A stretch of DNA of 64,000 nt from Thelephora terrestris (Eukaryota > Basidiomycota > Agaricomycetes > Thelephorales > Thelephoraceae). The stretch is taken from positions 1,389,501-1,453,500 of the forward strand of contig WIUZ02000011.1 of the NCBI GenBank assembly GCA_015956445.1, read 5' to 3'. A program made the position numbers and the translations under genes. The notes beneath the pieces were generated by a model. That model saw nothing but the letters and a program-made list of their open reading frames with translations, had not been told where the DNA came from and did no database searches. This document shows, piece after piece, positions 11,631-21,465 of the stretch; position 1 is the first letter of the stretch; each line of letters starts with the position of its first letter.

Positions 11631-12844
11631 ATGCACGCCTTTGGGATCACCCTGGGGACCACGACAGTAGCTCTATTCCTGTTGTGCATGCTAGTGCCGC
11701 AGTATGCTTCTGCATATGAGGCACATTCGGCTCAAGATGTTTGTTTCTGGGATTACGTGGAAGGAGTTTCGTCAGTGCCTACTGTATCGCCTGAGGCAGT
11801 GTCTGACAACGATGGTCCACAGGTTATGCAGTGACCCGTCACTACACATCGCCGACAATGACATTGATGATGCCTCAGGTGTGTCTCATGAACTATACAT
11901 GCAGGGGTACTGAATATGTATCCCCCCATTCAGCCACGTTTTCCGAGCACGAAGCGCCCACGGAGCGTGTCATAGGACTACCTTCCTGGGGGTCGATGTT
12001 CGCAGCCGCCAATGAAGCTGTAAAAGAAGCTGGAGACGGCCTCAGTACTTTTGCGAGCGAGTTCGACGTGAACGAAGCTGTTAAGACGGCTGGAAAAAGT
12101 TTCAGTACTATTACAAGCGAGTTCGACGTGAAAAGGAGGATACAGGAGTTGGAAAGCACGATCAACGACATTCTCGCCGTCTTCGCAGAGATACGCGGGC
12201 ACATGGCTGAGCTCACTCAGAAAGGCCTCACGATGGACAATATCTCCGATGAACTAGAAGGGATCTTCAAGGACATCTCGGTCTACGTCGAGGAGACATT
12301 CCCTTCACCGGACCAGGCACTCAGTCACAAGGAACGGCTGATGAGGACAAGAACTATCCTTGACAGAATAATACAAGCAATCCTTGATTTTTTGCGCAAG
12401 CATGGCATGTCCGAAGACGCGCTGGAAAGGGTTCGCAGGGCTTTTGCTTCGTTGAAGCGCCTCATCGAGAAACTGGTCGGGATCATTGGTACGCCCTTGC
12501 TGGAAGTCTGCATCGCAGTTTGTATCTGACCTTTTCCTCTCATAGGTGACTTCATAGAGCGGCACCCTTTTATCTTCCGTACCCTGATATCCTCTATGGT
12601 GGGGAAACTGTTCCCGGGATCGTGGATTATTCGTCTACTCCTCACCGTGATGGGTTTCGGTCAATATGGTCCCATTAAAGGTAGGCAGCCGATCAATGAC
12701 CACCTCTGAACGGTACTCTCACACGGCCGGTTTCCAGGATCTCCCGCGACTTGGGCCCAAAGTCAATTCTGGGGAGCTGCCGTGAAAAAGGGCAGCTGGT
12801 TCGCCATCCTGCAGAAGGCAGGCATGGGCGGGGGTTTTTTTTAG
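11631..12844 (+). CDS. Secreted helical protein with C-terminal ISG12/IFI6-like module (copy 1)
   Basis: The ATG at 11631 opens a signal peptide with core TTTVALFLLCMLVPQYASA. I read five exons. The first donor is GTCAGT at 11771 with its acceptor at 11822, and the next intron runs about 11,879-11,934. The middle is a long, charged, probably coiled helical region with RGHMAELTQKGLTMDNISDE. A hydrophobic stretch then precedes GFGQYGPIKG and GSPATWAQSQFWGAAVKKG, ending SWFAILQKAGMG and TAG at 12842-12844. The last two match the glycine/alanine-rich Ifi-6-16 (ISG12) family pattern, in which a GS motif and a FAxLQxxG motif lie in two membrane helices. Animal relatives act at mitochondrial or nuclear membranes; the fungal role is unknown. 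The exon structure is shared with the copy at 13,378. Confidence 0.7.
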
Positions 12845-13377
12845 AACAATCATTCATTGAGCCTCATGCTTTCGATCACGGCGCCGTGAACGAGAGCATG
12901 AGGAGTCAAGTTACACTAGACGTACCGTGAACCGATTTCCATTGGTGTGTATCGTGGCACCTACTGTAACAATAAAGCATGTATGCATTCGAAGTGGGCG
13001 CACAGCAAGCTCCGGAACGAATGTGTATGGAATCGCTGGTGCAATCAAGTCGTAGGTTGCATGTCCAGGGTGGGATATCGTAGTCACCCTTTTTCGGCTC
13101 TGGAAGTTGGCTTGTCGACAAGAGTAAGGTGATCACCCAGGACTCCCAGTCCTAGACACGTTTGTTCATCCTGAGATGGAGGGAACACTCAGCCCCAACT
13201 TGCGAACCCTATGGTTGGCGGTAATTGCCATGATTCTACAACCACCAGCGAAGCCTGGGCGCCTGGTTCACGTTGAGAAAGTTCAACCCCTCTCGGCACT
13301 TGCCTTACGATCTCCTCCTCCTTTCGAAGTACTCGACTCTGGCCTCTCCCAACCATCTTGATTCTCATCTGCCCAAA
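12845..13377. other. Spacer between the two ISG12-like genes
   Basis: The first half resembles the 3' flank of the second copy, and the last ~175 bp resembles the upstream region of the first copy. No other gene was seen. Confidence 0.5.
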
Positions 13378-14527
13378 ATGCACGTCGCTGGGATCACACT
13401 GAGGACCGCGACAGCAGCTCTGTTCCTGTTGTGCACGCTAGTGCCGCAGTGTACTGCTGCGCCTCATGTTCAATCGGCTCAAGACGTTGTTTACTTCAAG
13501 GAGGATGTGGAAAAAGCTCCGTCAGTGCCTATCTTGTCGCCTTAGACAATATTTGCCAACGGCGGCCTGTCCACAGATTATGGAGTCACCCGTCGTTACA
13601 CTTCTCCGATGATGACATTACTGATGCCTCAGGTACGTCTCGAGAGCTACACATGCGGTAATACTTGATATGTATCCCCCCCTAGTCACGTTTTCCAAGC
13701 GCGAGGAGCTCACAGAGCGTGCCATAGAACTACCTTCCTGGGGTTCGATCGTCGAAGCCGCGAATGAAGTTGTCAAAGCGGCTGGAGACGGTCTCAGTAC
13801 TATCGCGAACGAGCTGAACGTGACAGGGAAGATAGAGGAGTTGGAAAGCACGGTCCAGAAAATTCTCGCCGCCTCCGCCGATATTCGCGGGCACATGGCC
13901 GAGCTCACTCAGAAAGGCCTCACGTTGGAAAACATCTCTGATGAACTGAAAGGGATTCTCAATGACACCCTTATCTACCTCGAGAAGACATTCCCTCCGC
14001 CGGACCAGGCGCCTAGTCACGAGGAGCGGCTGGAGATGGTGACAACTATCCTCGACAAGGTGGAACAAGGGTTCCTTGACCTCGCTCACGGGTATGGCAT
14101 GTCCGAAGACGGACTAAAAAAGGTCCGCGAGGCTTTTGATCTGTTGAAGCCCCACGTCGAGAACCTGGTCGTCATTGCGGGTGCGCCATTGATGACAGTC
14201 TGCATCGCAGTTTATGTCTGACCTTTCCCTCTTGTAGGTGACCTTATCGAGCAGCACCCCCGTATTTCTAGTGCGCTAGTGGTCTTAGCAGCGGCGCTCA
14301 TCCCGGAGTCGTGGATTCTCGATGTGATAGGTTTCGGTTCCCTTGGACCTGTGAAAGGTAAGCAGTCGAGTTGTGACTAACACTGAGTTGGTCTCTCACA
14401 CGATGGGTTCCCAGGGTCCCCCGCGGCTTGGGTTCAGCGCTTGTTCTGGGGTGCTAAAGTGAGCAAAGGCAGCTTGTTCGCCATCCTGCAGAAGGCGGGC
14501 ATGAAGGGAAAATTTATCCGTGCGTGA
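13378..14527 (+). CDS. Secreted helical protein with C-terminal ISG12/IFI6-like module (copy 2)
   Basis: This is a paralogue of the upstream gene in the same orientation. Signal peptide core: TATAALFLLCTLVPQCTAA. The first intron uses the same GTCAGT donor (13521) and CCACAG acceptor, and the second runs 13,631-13,685. The helical middle has RGHMAELTQKGLTLENISDE, and the tail after intron 4 is GSPAAWVQRLFWGAKVSKG then SLFAILQKAGMKGKFIRA and TGA at 14525-14527. All introns keep their phases in both copies, which supports the gene model. Compared with copy 1 it lacks one ~30-residue helical repeat: copy 1 has two DGLSTF/KSFST-type units and copy 2 only one. Both copies look intact. Confidence 0.7.
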
Positions 14528-15349
14528 ACGGTGCGAACGGAGGTCTCTATAGAAAAATATTCCATCAAGGCTCATAATGCCCTCGAACACGGCACCTACA
14601 GTAACGATTGAGCATGTAAATCGCAAAGCGGACGCTTAACAGCTTTCAGAACGGATAGGTTTAGATTTCCGGCGGAATAAAATCATCAACGTTAGTGTAC
14701 CCCCGATCGCAATTATCAGGACGGATGAGCCAACTGACCCCATCTACGCAATGCGTTATAAGGCTATATATCGCCCTACCACTTTCGTAGACCGATATAT
14801 CCAATTGCTGGACTTTCCATGATTTGCTGATGCCCGTCTTCGTGATGAGCGCTTTATAACGCGTCGCATCTCAGTACACAGCTCGGCCCCAGCGTCAACC
14901 AGGAGATGGGCGGTGAGCTACAATAGGATAGAAGGGGTCATAAGCGCTTTTCGGGAAGCACACCTTGATCACCAGCTGTGGGTTTCAGATCTCAGACTTG
15001 ACGCGATTTGCTGATGGTCCGCGAGCGTTGAAATCATGCAACACGTGGAACGTAACTTTGATGGACCCTTAATACTGCACAGGAGCCCCTGCATGTGCCA
15101 GTGTAATGTGTCCCCGGCTGCCTCCAGAGGAGTCCTGCGGAAACCCGTTGTAGACTCAGTCTGGGCCCTAGGGACTAGTGGCCCCAGGCGCTCATGCATT
15201 CTTTGAAGTCGGTGCCTTAAAAGCCGTTTATAACTCCATGGTCCCCTTCACCTTTCACGAAACCTTTCCTCTCACCAACTTTACTTCTCATCTCTCCTTC
15301 CGTCTGCACCTCACCAGCTGTCTTGCCCCTAGTTGTGGACTTCTAAGCC
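14528..15349. other. Intergenic region with no recognised feature
   Basis: Both strands were scanned. Only short unsupported reading frames and an AT-rich patch near 14,755-14,775 were seen. The last ~120 bp before 15,350 is C/T-rich and is a likely promoter of the next gene. Confidence 0.45.
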
Positions 15350-16660
15350 ATGTCTCGCTCCTGGGGACCGTCTTGGTCCAATAATCCTTACGCCCCACAG
15401 ATCCCACCCCCGCTGTACGTTGACGAAAAGTCCAACTTCGCTGGATTTCTCATCGGTGCGATATTGTATGGTACGCCAACGGACGTGCCCGTCTGTCCGC
15501 TCTCACTACATTTTTTGATCTATCGTCCCAGGTATTGTCATCATCATGTTTTTCCAATGTATGGGCACACTGCTCGATCCTGTCAATCGCCCGAGGGAGA
15601 GCACCAGGTGGGGACTCGTAGTCCACACTGTCGCCGTTTTCTTGTGTTTTACGATAAACACCGCGCTGAACCTTGACTTTCAATCCGTTGCCTATGTCGA
15701 TAACCGGGAATTCCCTGGCGACGCCGCGTTACCGCCTGGACCCTATACATACCAGTACCTCGTCAGCTCCAGCGCGATCAACGTCGTTTCCGGTGCCATG
15801 TTCCTCTTGAACAATTGGCTAGCCGACGGCCTTTTGGTATGTTCTATTCAAACTCTTTTGCCCATGCATCTAACGCGTGCCGCCCCTCTAGCTCTATCGT
15901 TGCTGTATCATTTATGCCATGAATTACTGGGTCATCACTCTCCCAAGCCTGGTGTACCTCGCGACGTTTGGTACGTTCCAGAGTCTCCGCCGAGGCAACA
16001 GAAACGCTCAACCGAAGTCACCGACACAGCTTTGGGGATCATCACCGTCTTCGATTCCTCGCACCTAGCCAGTGGCATCCAGACCTCCGTCAGCGTCAAA
16101 ATAAGCACTTCATACTATTCGGTTTCCCTCGCACTTAACGTCCTCCTCACGCTCATGATTATCATACGGCTCGCCTGGCATAGCAGGAACATCCGGAAGG
16201 CCATGGGGACTGCGTCTGGCGCTGGCGGACTCTACAACACTATAATCACCATGCTCGTCGAGTCGTCTGCCCTTTACGCTGTCAGTTTTGTATTGTTTAT
16301 CATAACGTTCAATACCACCAGTCCCGCTCAGGACGTCTTCTCCCAAATTCTCACTGGGACTCAGGTTCGTGCGTTCTCCTGACGCTCCACATTCCTGGGA
16401 TGCGTTTGCTCAATGATGGTGATAAATAGGTCATCGCTCCGCTCCTCATCACCCTACGAGTTGCCGACCGCAGCGCGTTGACGAGTGACGCTGTTGTCTC
16501 CGGGTCGTCGCTCCATTTCACGAGTCAGGGGGAATCAGTGGGTGGTAGCGACACCCCTTCTAATGGGGATCCTATGAGTTCGACGGAAGCGGATGATGAC
16601 ACCCCTAGAGAACGTGGCGTTGGGACCGAAGATACTCCCGAAGCGGCTCAGTCGCCATAG
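15350..16660 (+). CDS. Multi-pass membrane protein of a mushroom-specific family
   Basis: Start MSRSWGPSWSNNPYAPQIPP at 15350, then exons separated by four short introns: GFLIGAILYG, GIVIIMFFQCMGTLLDPVNR, VVHTVAVFLCFTINTALNLD, AINVVSGAMFLLNNWLADGL, LYRCCIIYAMNYWVITLPSL, YYSVSLALNVLLTLMIIIRL, and YNTIITMLVESSALYAVSF with VIAPLLITLRVADRSALTSD. About seven hydrophobic segments and the ESSALYA signature match a widespread Agaricomycete family of unknown function that lies near the DUF6533 and DUF6534 groups. The cytosolic tail is Ser/Thr/Glu-rich and ends EAAQSP before the stop at 16658-16660. Confidence 0.65.
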
Positions 16661-17130
16661 TGCCTAAAGAGTGCTAAAAAAGGGTCGTAGTCAGGCCCGT
16701 CCTCCTTTGCACCAGTCGATTTATCGCCCGGTTCAACGTTGACAACTACGTCAAGTATACGCATTTTCGCACCTCCGGGTACCGATACGATTTTAATTGT
16801 GTTTTAATTGTGTCCAATGCGGATGTGTGCTGGTGCTTCTTCCCAGGCTCATTTTGTCTATACACTACACGTTACAAGGGATATGCGTAAATATAAGTAT
16901 AGCTACCGTGAGCACTTAACTTGAGTGACCACAGAAGCGGATGTAACTTCGAAGCCAGCTCACCGGTCCCGGTCCAGATGATTATGTGAGGACAACGTCC
17001 TTCAACCTCATAAATCAGACCTTCAAATTCTTCCTACGCGCACGAGAGCTTAGATATCTCCGTGGAGACGTTTCTGCATTCCCCACAAATCCTCTATCCC
17101 TATTCCACCCTTGGCGCTCAGCGCTGCTCA
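16661..17130. other. Intergenic region before the duplicated segment
   Basis: No coding or RNA feature recognised. It does not resemble the DNA left of the second repeat copy, so it lies outside the duplication. Confidence 0.5.
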
Positions 17131-17271
17131 GCCTAGGGTGTCTGTCACGGGCGCCTCTTAGTCCTCGCCCCGATCTTCAAGCTCTAACAGCCACAAAACC
17201 CGTACAATTCGCCGGATGACTTCTACTCCCCTGTTCTGGTCGTCGAAGACTCTACTAAACCTCCCAACCCA

Positions 17272-17347
17272 TCACGTGTAATCACGTGAAGCAACAAATA
17301 AGCTCATCGCAGAGCAACAGAACCCCTGTCAGCTAAACGTATATAAA
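17272..17347 (+). promoter_or_regulatory. Twin TCACGTG motifs and TATA-like box, copy 1
   Basis: Two TCACGTG motifs (17,272-17,278 and 17,282-17,288) of the E-box class are followed by TATATAAA at 17,340-17,347. All three are unchanged in copy 2, although the surrounding promoter has diverged. Their place ~25-100 bp before the conserved unit suggests a promoter for the RNA candidate. Confidence 0.6.
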
Positions 17348-17369
17348 CCTGGGGGTTCGCTGCTCCTTT

Positions 17370-17972
17370 CCCTCAGTCGTGGCGCAGGTCATCAGTGGCT
17401 ATATTCCTTGCACCAGTTTCTCTCTCGTGCTCGCCTCGGCCGATGGTAGGGCGCACTCGGCCCTGTGCTCGGTCCGTCGAGGTATGTATTACGGCGTGCC
17501 GCACAGGGTATAGGTGACCCCTCCTAGGTGCCCAAGACGCCTACCGGAGAGCACCACGGCCTCAAGACCTCAAGGTAGCTCATCCTGAAACGGCGAGTGC
17601 GATCCCCCACGGACCGCTAGGGAGCCACGAGGTGGGCTGGTGTCAGCGTGGCCATCTGGTGACTTGCGTCTTTTCGACGAACAGCACGAACGCTCGGATC
17701 GACGGGGAGTTATGGCGATGTCCGCTGGGCAACCAGCGATCGTTTTCCTGCGCCCGGGTTAGAACCGTCGATCCTCCCCCTCGAGGGGCAGAGTAAGTTC
17801 GTTGCTGGGCAGCTTGGGGATGATTGGCTGCGGAGTTGTATGGGCGAGCGGGACCGCGTGTCGTCGTAGCTTCGGGCTCCGCCAGGGTTCTTGCCCTGGC
17901 GGGGCCATGTGTCTCCAAGTCGCGAATTGGAGACACGCGAAGCTATGATGGCTGCGGTCCCGCTTTTTTTTT
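17370..17972 (+). ncRNA. Candidate structured non-coding RNA, copy 1 (~600 nt)
   Basis: The 5' end is placed about 25-30 bp after the TATA-like box and the 3' end at a run of nine T. The 3' domain folds as nested perfect stems: 17,847-17,857 with 17,954-17,964 (11 bp), inside it 17,867-17,874 with 17,938-17,945 (8 bp), and inside that two hairpins, 17,880-17,887/17,894-17,901 (8 bp) and 17,909-17,918/17,927-17,936 (10 bp). A further hairpin at 17,723-17,738 has the GNRA loop GCAA. I counted about nine differences from copy 2, all transitions and no indels. I could not match it to RNase P, RNase MRP, SRP, telomerase RNA, U3 or U6 by motif. The T-run suggests RNA polymerase III, but the transcript and polymerase are inferred. 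Confidence 0.6.
17954..17972 (+). terminator. GC stem arm plus T9 terminator, copy 1
   Basis: The 3' arm of an 11-bp perfect stem (GCGGTCCCGCT) runs straight into nine T. This is the usual end signal of RNA polymerase III and is identical in copy 2. Confidence 0.55.
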
Positions 17973-18114
17973 GTCAAAAATAAAAAGATAGGGGTTCAAA
18001 TCTGCGGCTACCCCTCTCACTCTCAGTGTTTGTACATAGTCTGGTTGTGGTTGAATAAATTGTTCACCTTTCGTTCAACCGGAAAGCGATCGATTTCGGT
18101 GTAAAATTTCCCAC

Positions 18115-18430
18115 GACCGCTCACTCATCTTTCCCGTCCTCCTTCACCGCCAACGCTTCCGTGATAGTAACCGCAGTGTCTTCAACAGAAAGCCGAACCG
18201 CGCAACCATTCCGCCGGTTCAAAATCGCGGCTGTCTTCTATAACCCAAGCACGCATCTTGGATCGTCGTGCATTGAGTATCCCTAGATATTTTTGTGGAC
18301 GTTCAACATTAGGTCCTACCTTTAGGGTCCTCGTTTGAGATATACAAAACGATCCATCACGTTCGGAAGAGGCACGCGACCGTGGTTATATTCCATGGGC
18401 CACTGAGATTGCAGATGTATGTTTGTCTCG
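18115..18430 (+). pseudogene. Decayed 5' fragment of DPH1
   Basis: Downstream of repeat copy 1 the DNA still aligns to the first exon of the intact DPH1 gene (44,277 onward). Shared blocks include AACCGCGCAA, CGGTTCAAA, ATCACGTTCG and TTGCAGATGT. The start codon is gone and the frame is broken by substitutions and small indels, so it cannot code for DPH1. Homology fades after about 18,430, within what is exon 1 of DPH1. It is far more diverged from DPH1 than the adjoining RNA unit is from its own copy. Confidence 0.75.
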
Positions 18431-18688
18431 TTCTGGGTGACCCTTGCCACTTTTGAGGTTGGGCGATTGGGCAACCAGACCCAGCTCACAGTCGGCAATC
18501 GTATCGGACGTGGGGCATCGCTTGGCATCGCTGCCTCGTCTGGTGGGAGTGCCGATCGTGGGAAACCCCCTTTTGATTGATCCCCCCCCCCACTAATGAC
18601 GGGTCTGACGTCAGAGATCGGAACTACAAAGTCATCGTAGCCACCATGAGTTCCTCCTTCATAATTACTTCCATCGCCACAGTGCACT

Positions 18689-19465
18689 ATGTCGCTCATT
18701 CGCTCAACTCGAGCAATCCGCCGCCATCTCCCGAACCGCCAGCGAGCCCTCTTTTCAGACTTATCTCAGGGCCATGCCGCGCTCGACAGAGGAACTCCCA
18801 AACAACAACATCCTCAGGACGAGAATGCGAAGTATGTCAAGTCGGGCACATCTCGAGCGGAGAAGTCACGGCTGGATGCAAGTAACCGTGAAAGCGGCGA
18901 TAAACACGCTTCTCGCGAAGGCTTAACCGGGAACGAAGAGGGAGTGGGATTCCAGGACCAAGTAGGAGGAGCAGCCGGGGATAGGAAGAATCCAGAAGGG
19001 GGAAAAGGTGGTGGAGAGGAAGCGCGATCACCGAGTATTATCGGAGCAGTCAAGCAGGCGTTGGGACTTGAGTGGAAGTCCGGAGATGCAAAGCGAAATC
19101 CAGGTGGAGCACATGATGGTACAGGTACAGGGGGGCCCAGGAGGGGCTTCCACACCTCGAGCGCCTCTAATACTGTGGCAAAAAAATCACCACAAGACCA
19201 ACATCGTCATCTCTCATCGAGCGGCCAGAGAACGACTCATCCTGGTTCTCCGTCCAACCGCGTGTACGACAGAGAAGCCAACAAGGCCAAAGAGGCCGCA
19301 GATACGAGCTACGAGCCTGATCGGCTATCTGAAGAACAGGACAAGCTGAGATACGGCGGAAAGCAAAACTGGTCGAAGGGATCGGATGATGGAAAGGGTG
19401 TCGCTGGACAAGATGAAGGGCCGGAGAAAGGTTCAGCGGGGGGAAGGAAGCCTGAGAGGGGGTAG
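18689..19465 (+). CDS. Hydrophilic, probably mitochondria-targeted hypothetical protein
   Basis: An uninterrupted 258-residue frame starts MSLIRSTRAIRRHLPNRQRA, an Arg-rich, acid-free start like a mitochondrial presequence, and later contains RRGFHTSSASNTVAKKS, a motif common near fungal presequence cleavage sites. The rest is Gly/Lys/Glu/Asp/Ser-rich and lacks hydrophobic segments, so it is probably disordered. It contains a short LEA-like stretch, IGAVKQALGLEWKSGDA. I know no family for it. Single exon, ATG at 18689, stop at 19463-19465. Confidence 0.5.
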   Translation: MSLIRSTRAIRRHLPNRQRALFSDLSQGHAALDRGTPKQQHPQDENAKYVKSGTSRAEKSRLDASNRESGDKHASREGLTGNEEGVGFQDQVGGAAGDRKNPEGGKGGGEEARSPSIIGAVKQALGLEWKSGDAKRNPGGAHDGTGTGGPRRGFHTSSASNTVAKKSPQDQHRHLSSSGQRTTHPGSPSNRVYDREANKAKEAADTSYEPDRLSEEQDKLRYGGKQNWSKGSDDGKGVAGQDEGPEKGSAGGRKPERG

Positions 19466-19834
19466 AAGTAGTGATGTACGGAAGCGGACAAAGGCCTCCC
19501 GCATCCAAATCTCTCCACTCCCTTGATATTGTTAAATGCCTGGTACGACAGAGACGGTCGAGGGTTGCAAGGAGAATCAAAGGCCCGTTAGCCACCGCTA
19601 AAAATGTTGCAGTAACCGCCAGGTCGCGTATTTGGGATGGGATTCGCTTTGCGGTCCCTCCGGCTTCAAGACACACAGAACATGGAGTGTATGCATCCTC
19701 TACATAGTTTTTACAGGCAATGGTCGGGAGTCCAATAGAATCCGCCGCCGTAGAGTATGCAGAGTTCGCAGCAGTGTACGATCGAAGTCAGAGGAACAGC
19801 CTGAGCAGACCAGCGCTATATTTCAAGCACCTGG
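19466..19834. other. Intergenic region before the DUF1992 gene
   Basis: Small overlapping frames occur, but none has recognisable sequence. It is presumed 3' untranslated region and promoter. Confidence 0.4.
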
Positions 19835-21465
19835 ATGAGCATCATCACTTCCGTTTTACCTCAAACTCGTTGCCTACCTCTTCACCACGTACCTTATATC
19901 ACCACCTTACCTCGGAGGCATAAACACAATGCTTCCGCCAGTGCCAAACTATTCGAAGATGCACGGCGCGAGGAACAGGTGGAGAAACGGGAGATCGAGC
20001 GCAGGAAACAAGCCACGGACGCTCTCCTCATCCGCCAGGCTGACAGAAATTGGGACGGAGACGAACCGATTGCAGATACCGTCTTGAGGATGTTGGTCGA
20101 TAAGTACAAACCTCTACGGTCAGGAGCGATTATCACTGCGGACGAGAAGCTCTCCAAAGCCGCTCCGTCCATTCGGGTGGGAGATACACCTTCCGACTTT
20201 TTGTCATCGCCCCCGGAGTTGACACTAGAGGAAGCTCCTGTTACTTCTATGCGACTCCTCGCCTATCCGGAGATCGACCGGTCCAAACCACTCAAGGAAC
20301 AACCGCTTCTCCCTGCTGTAGAGGGACATCGGCCTTGGCACACCAGCTTCACAGCACCGTCTCATGCGACCGCCTCTATACGACTCGGTAACATCGAGCC
20401 CGCCAAGTCTGGCCCTTCCCCCTCCCTCGACGAGAAAGCGAGGAAGCTTGAAAAGGACCACAGGAAGCGATTCCAAACTGCGTTCAAGCTGGAAGGAGCG
20501 AAAGAATCCGTAATGGAGCACCGGCTGGGGGACAGGCAACAGAAGCGGGCGCATGCGAACCCTGCCACTATGAAGGGCTGGAGGACGTTGGTCGAAGAGC
20601 GCATACAGGTATTTCGTACTTGTGTCTCGGTTTCTCGCGGTTTCTCATTTTATTCATGCTGATGTTCGCGTTATTTTATAAAGAGCGCTCGCGTACAAGG
20701 CCTTTTTGACAATATCAAAGGCCGAGGCAAGCCCATTGTTACGAGCAACGATGAAGGGAATCCTTTTATCGGGCGTGAGGAGTTCCTCATGAACCGCGTC
20801 GTTCAACGTAATGGTGCCGTTCCTCCATGGGTCGAGCTACAAGTCGGTAAAATCAGGTTCATCCCCGCATGTGATTATTGGTTCACTGAACCGACTTCGA
20901 GTAGACATGGAGTCCGCCATCAAATCATTTAGACAGGTCCTCAGGCAAGCTTGGTCCCGAAGAGTTCTCCTTGTTGTGACGACAGCGACTCCACCCCATC
21001 CGCTGGATCGTATTACCGTGGATTACATCACGCACCTGCGGGACCCAGAGTGGGAGGAACAAGAACGATCTTATCACGAAACCGCCCTCTCGGAGATAAA
21101 TTCGCTGGTACGAAAACATAATGCCATGGCGCCCTATACTGCGAGACGTGCACTGTATACCCGCAGCGTCGAATTGGAGCGGTTATACAAGGAAAGCGCG
21201 CAGGAAATACATGAGGAACTTGTAGCAAAGCTCAGCGGCAAGGAGTATGAACCAAGATCCAGTCCAGAGCGTGGTGACGAAGACGATGGTCCCACCAACG
21301 CCCATGGGACGTCTCTGCCCTCCATTGGTATATGGGCGATGTTCAAAGAGTTGTTTACCCGGGTAAGTTCGCTCGATATTCTGTGGCCAGGATTTACTGA
21401 AGCGCCCCCACAGCGACGTCGGGCTTGAGTTTGGAACACATCAATGGCCTCGTGCGTCATCGTGA
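19835..21465 (+). CDS. DUF1992 (DNAJC28-like conserved domain) protein
   Basis: The start at 19835 is followed by a basic, presequence-like N-terminus (LPRRHKHNASASAKLFEDAR). A later exon has the DUF1992 core: TLVEERIQ, intron, SARVQGLFDNIKGRGKPIV, then NPFIGREEFLMNRVVQRNGA and VPPWVELQ, matching the family pattern of a short helix, GKGKP and LNRIVQ..G..PPWVELQ. The following exon has MESAIKSFRQVLRQAW and YTARRALYTRSVELERLYKE. DNAJC28-type proteins are implicated in Golgi or mitochondrial functions; fungal members usually lack a J domain, and none is seen here. The last intron, GTAAGT at about 21,363 to CACAG, gives a stop at 21463-21465; if it is retained the frame stops at 21428. Confidence 0.72.

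Larger units (their letters stand above)
11485..14660 (+). repeat. Tandem gene duplication, two units of about 1.5-1.7 kb
   Basis: Unit 1 (about 11,485-13,030) and unit 2 (about 13,205-14,660) align along their whole length: a shared upstream stretch including GATTCTAC and CCACC(G/A)GCGAAGC, the five-exon gene with the same exon structure, and a 3' flank with CACCTACxGTAACxATxxAGCATGTA. Exons, introns and flanks all align, so this arose by DNA-level tandem duplication. Divergence is large in introns and moderate in exons. Confidence 0.75.
17131..18075 (+). repeat. Dispersed ~945-bp repeat, copy 1
   Basis: Starting at GCCTAGGG, this aligns without gaps to 43,264-44,208, a constant offset of 26,133. 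Similarity is very high in the middle and lower at both sides. It continues into a decayed copy of the 5' part of DPH1, so the true duplicated segment is larger, about 17,131-18,430. No terminal inverted repeats or target-site duplication were seen, which argues for segmental duplication rather than a transposon. Confidence 0.85.

Noticed and set aside
17370-17972. Identification as RNase P, RNase MRP, SRP, telomerase, U3 or U6 RNA
   Set aside because: I looked for their characteristic motifs (P4 strands, GAAAGUC, SRP helix 8, a CUAACCCUAA-type template, U3 boxes, U6 ACAGAGA) and saw none convincing on the plus strand.
17643-17977. Two overlapping minus-strand frames (97 and 72 codons) that occur in both repeat copies (also 43,776-44,110)
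   Set aside because: They lie over the strongest RNA stems and are kept only because the DNA is kept. They start within structured sequence, have no family match, and changes between copies do not prefer silent positions in any clear way.
17131-18075. Repeat as a transposon or SINE
   Set aside because: Only two copies are in the window, there are no terminal inverted repeats, tail or target-site duplication, and the similarity runs on into DPH1, which indicates segmental duplication.
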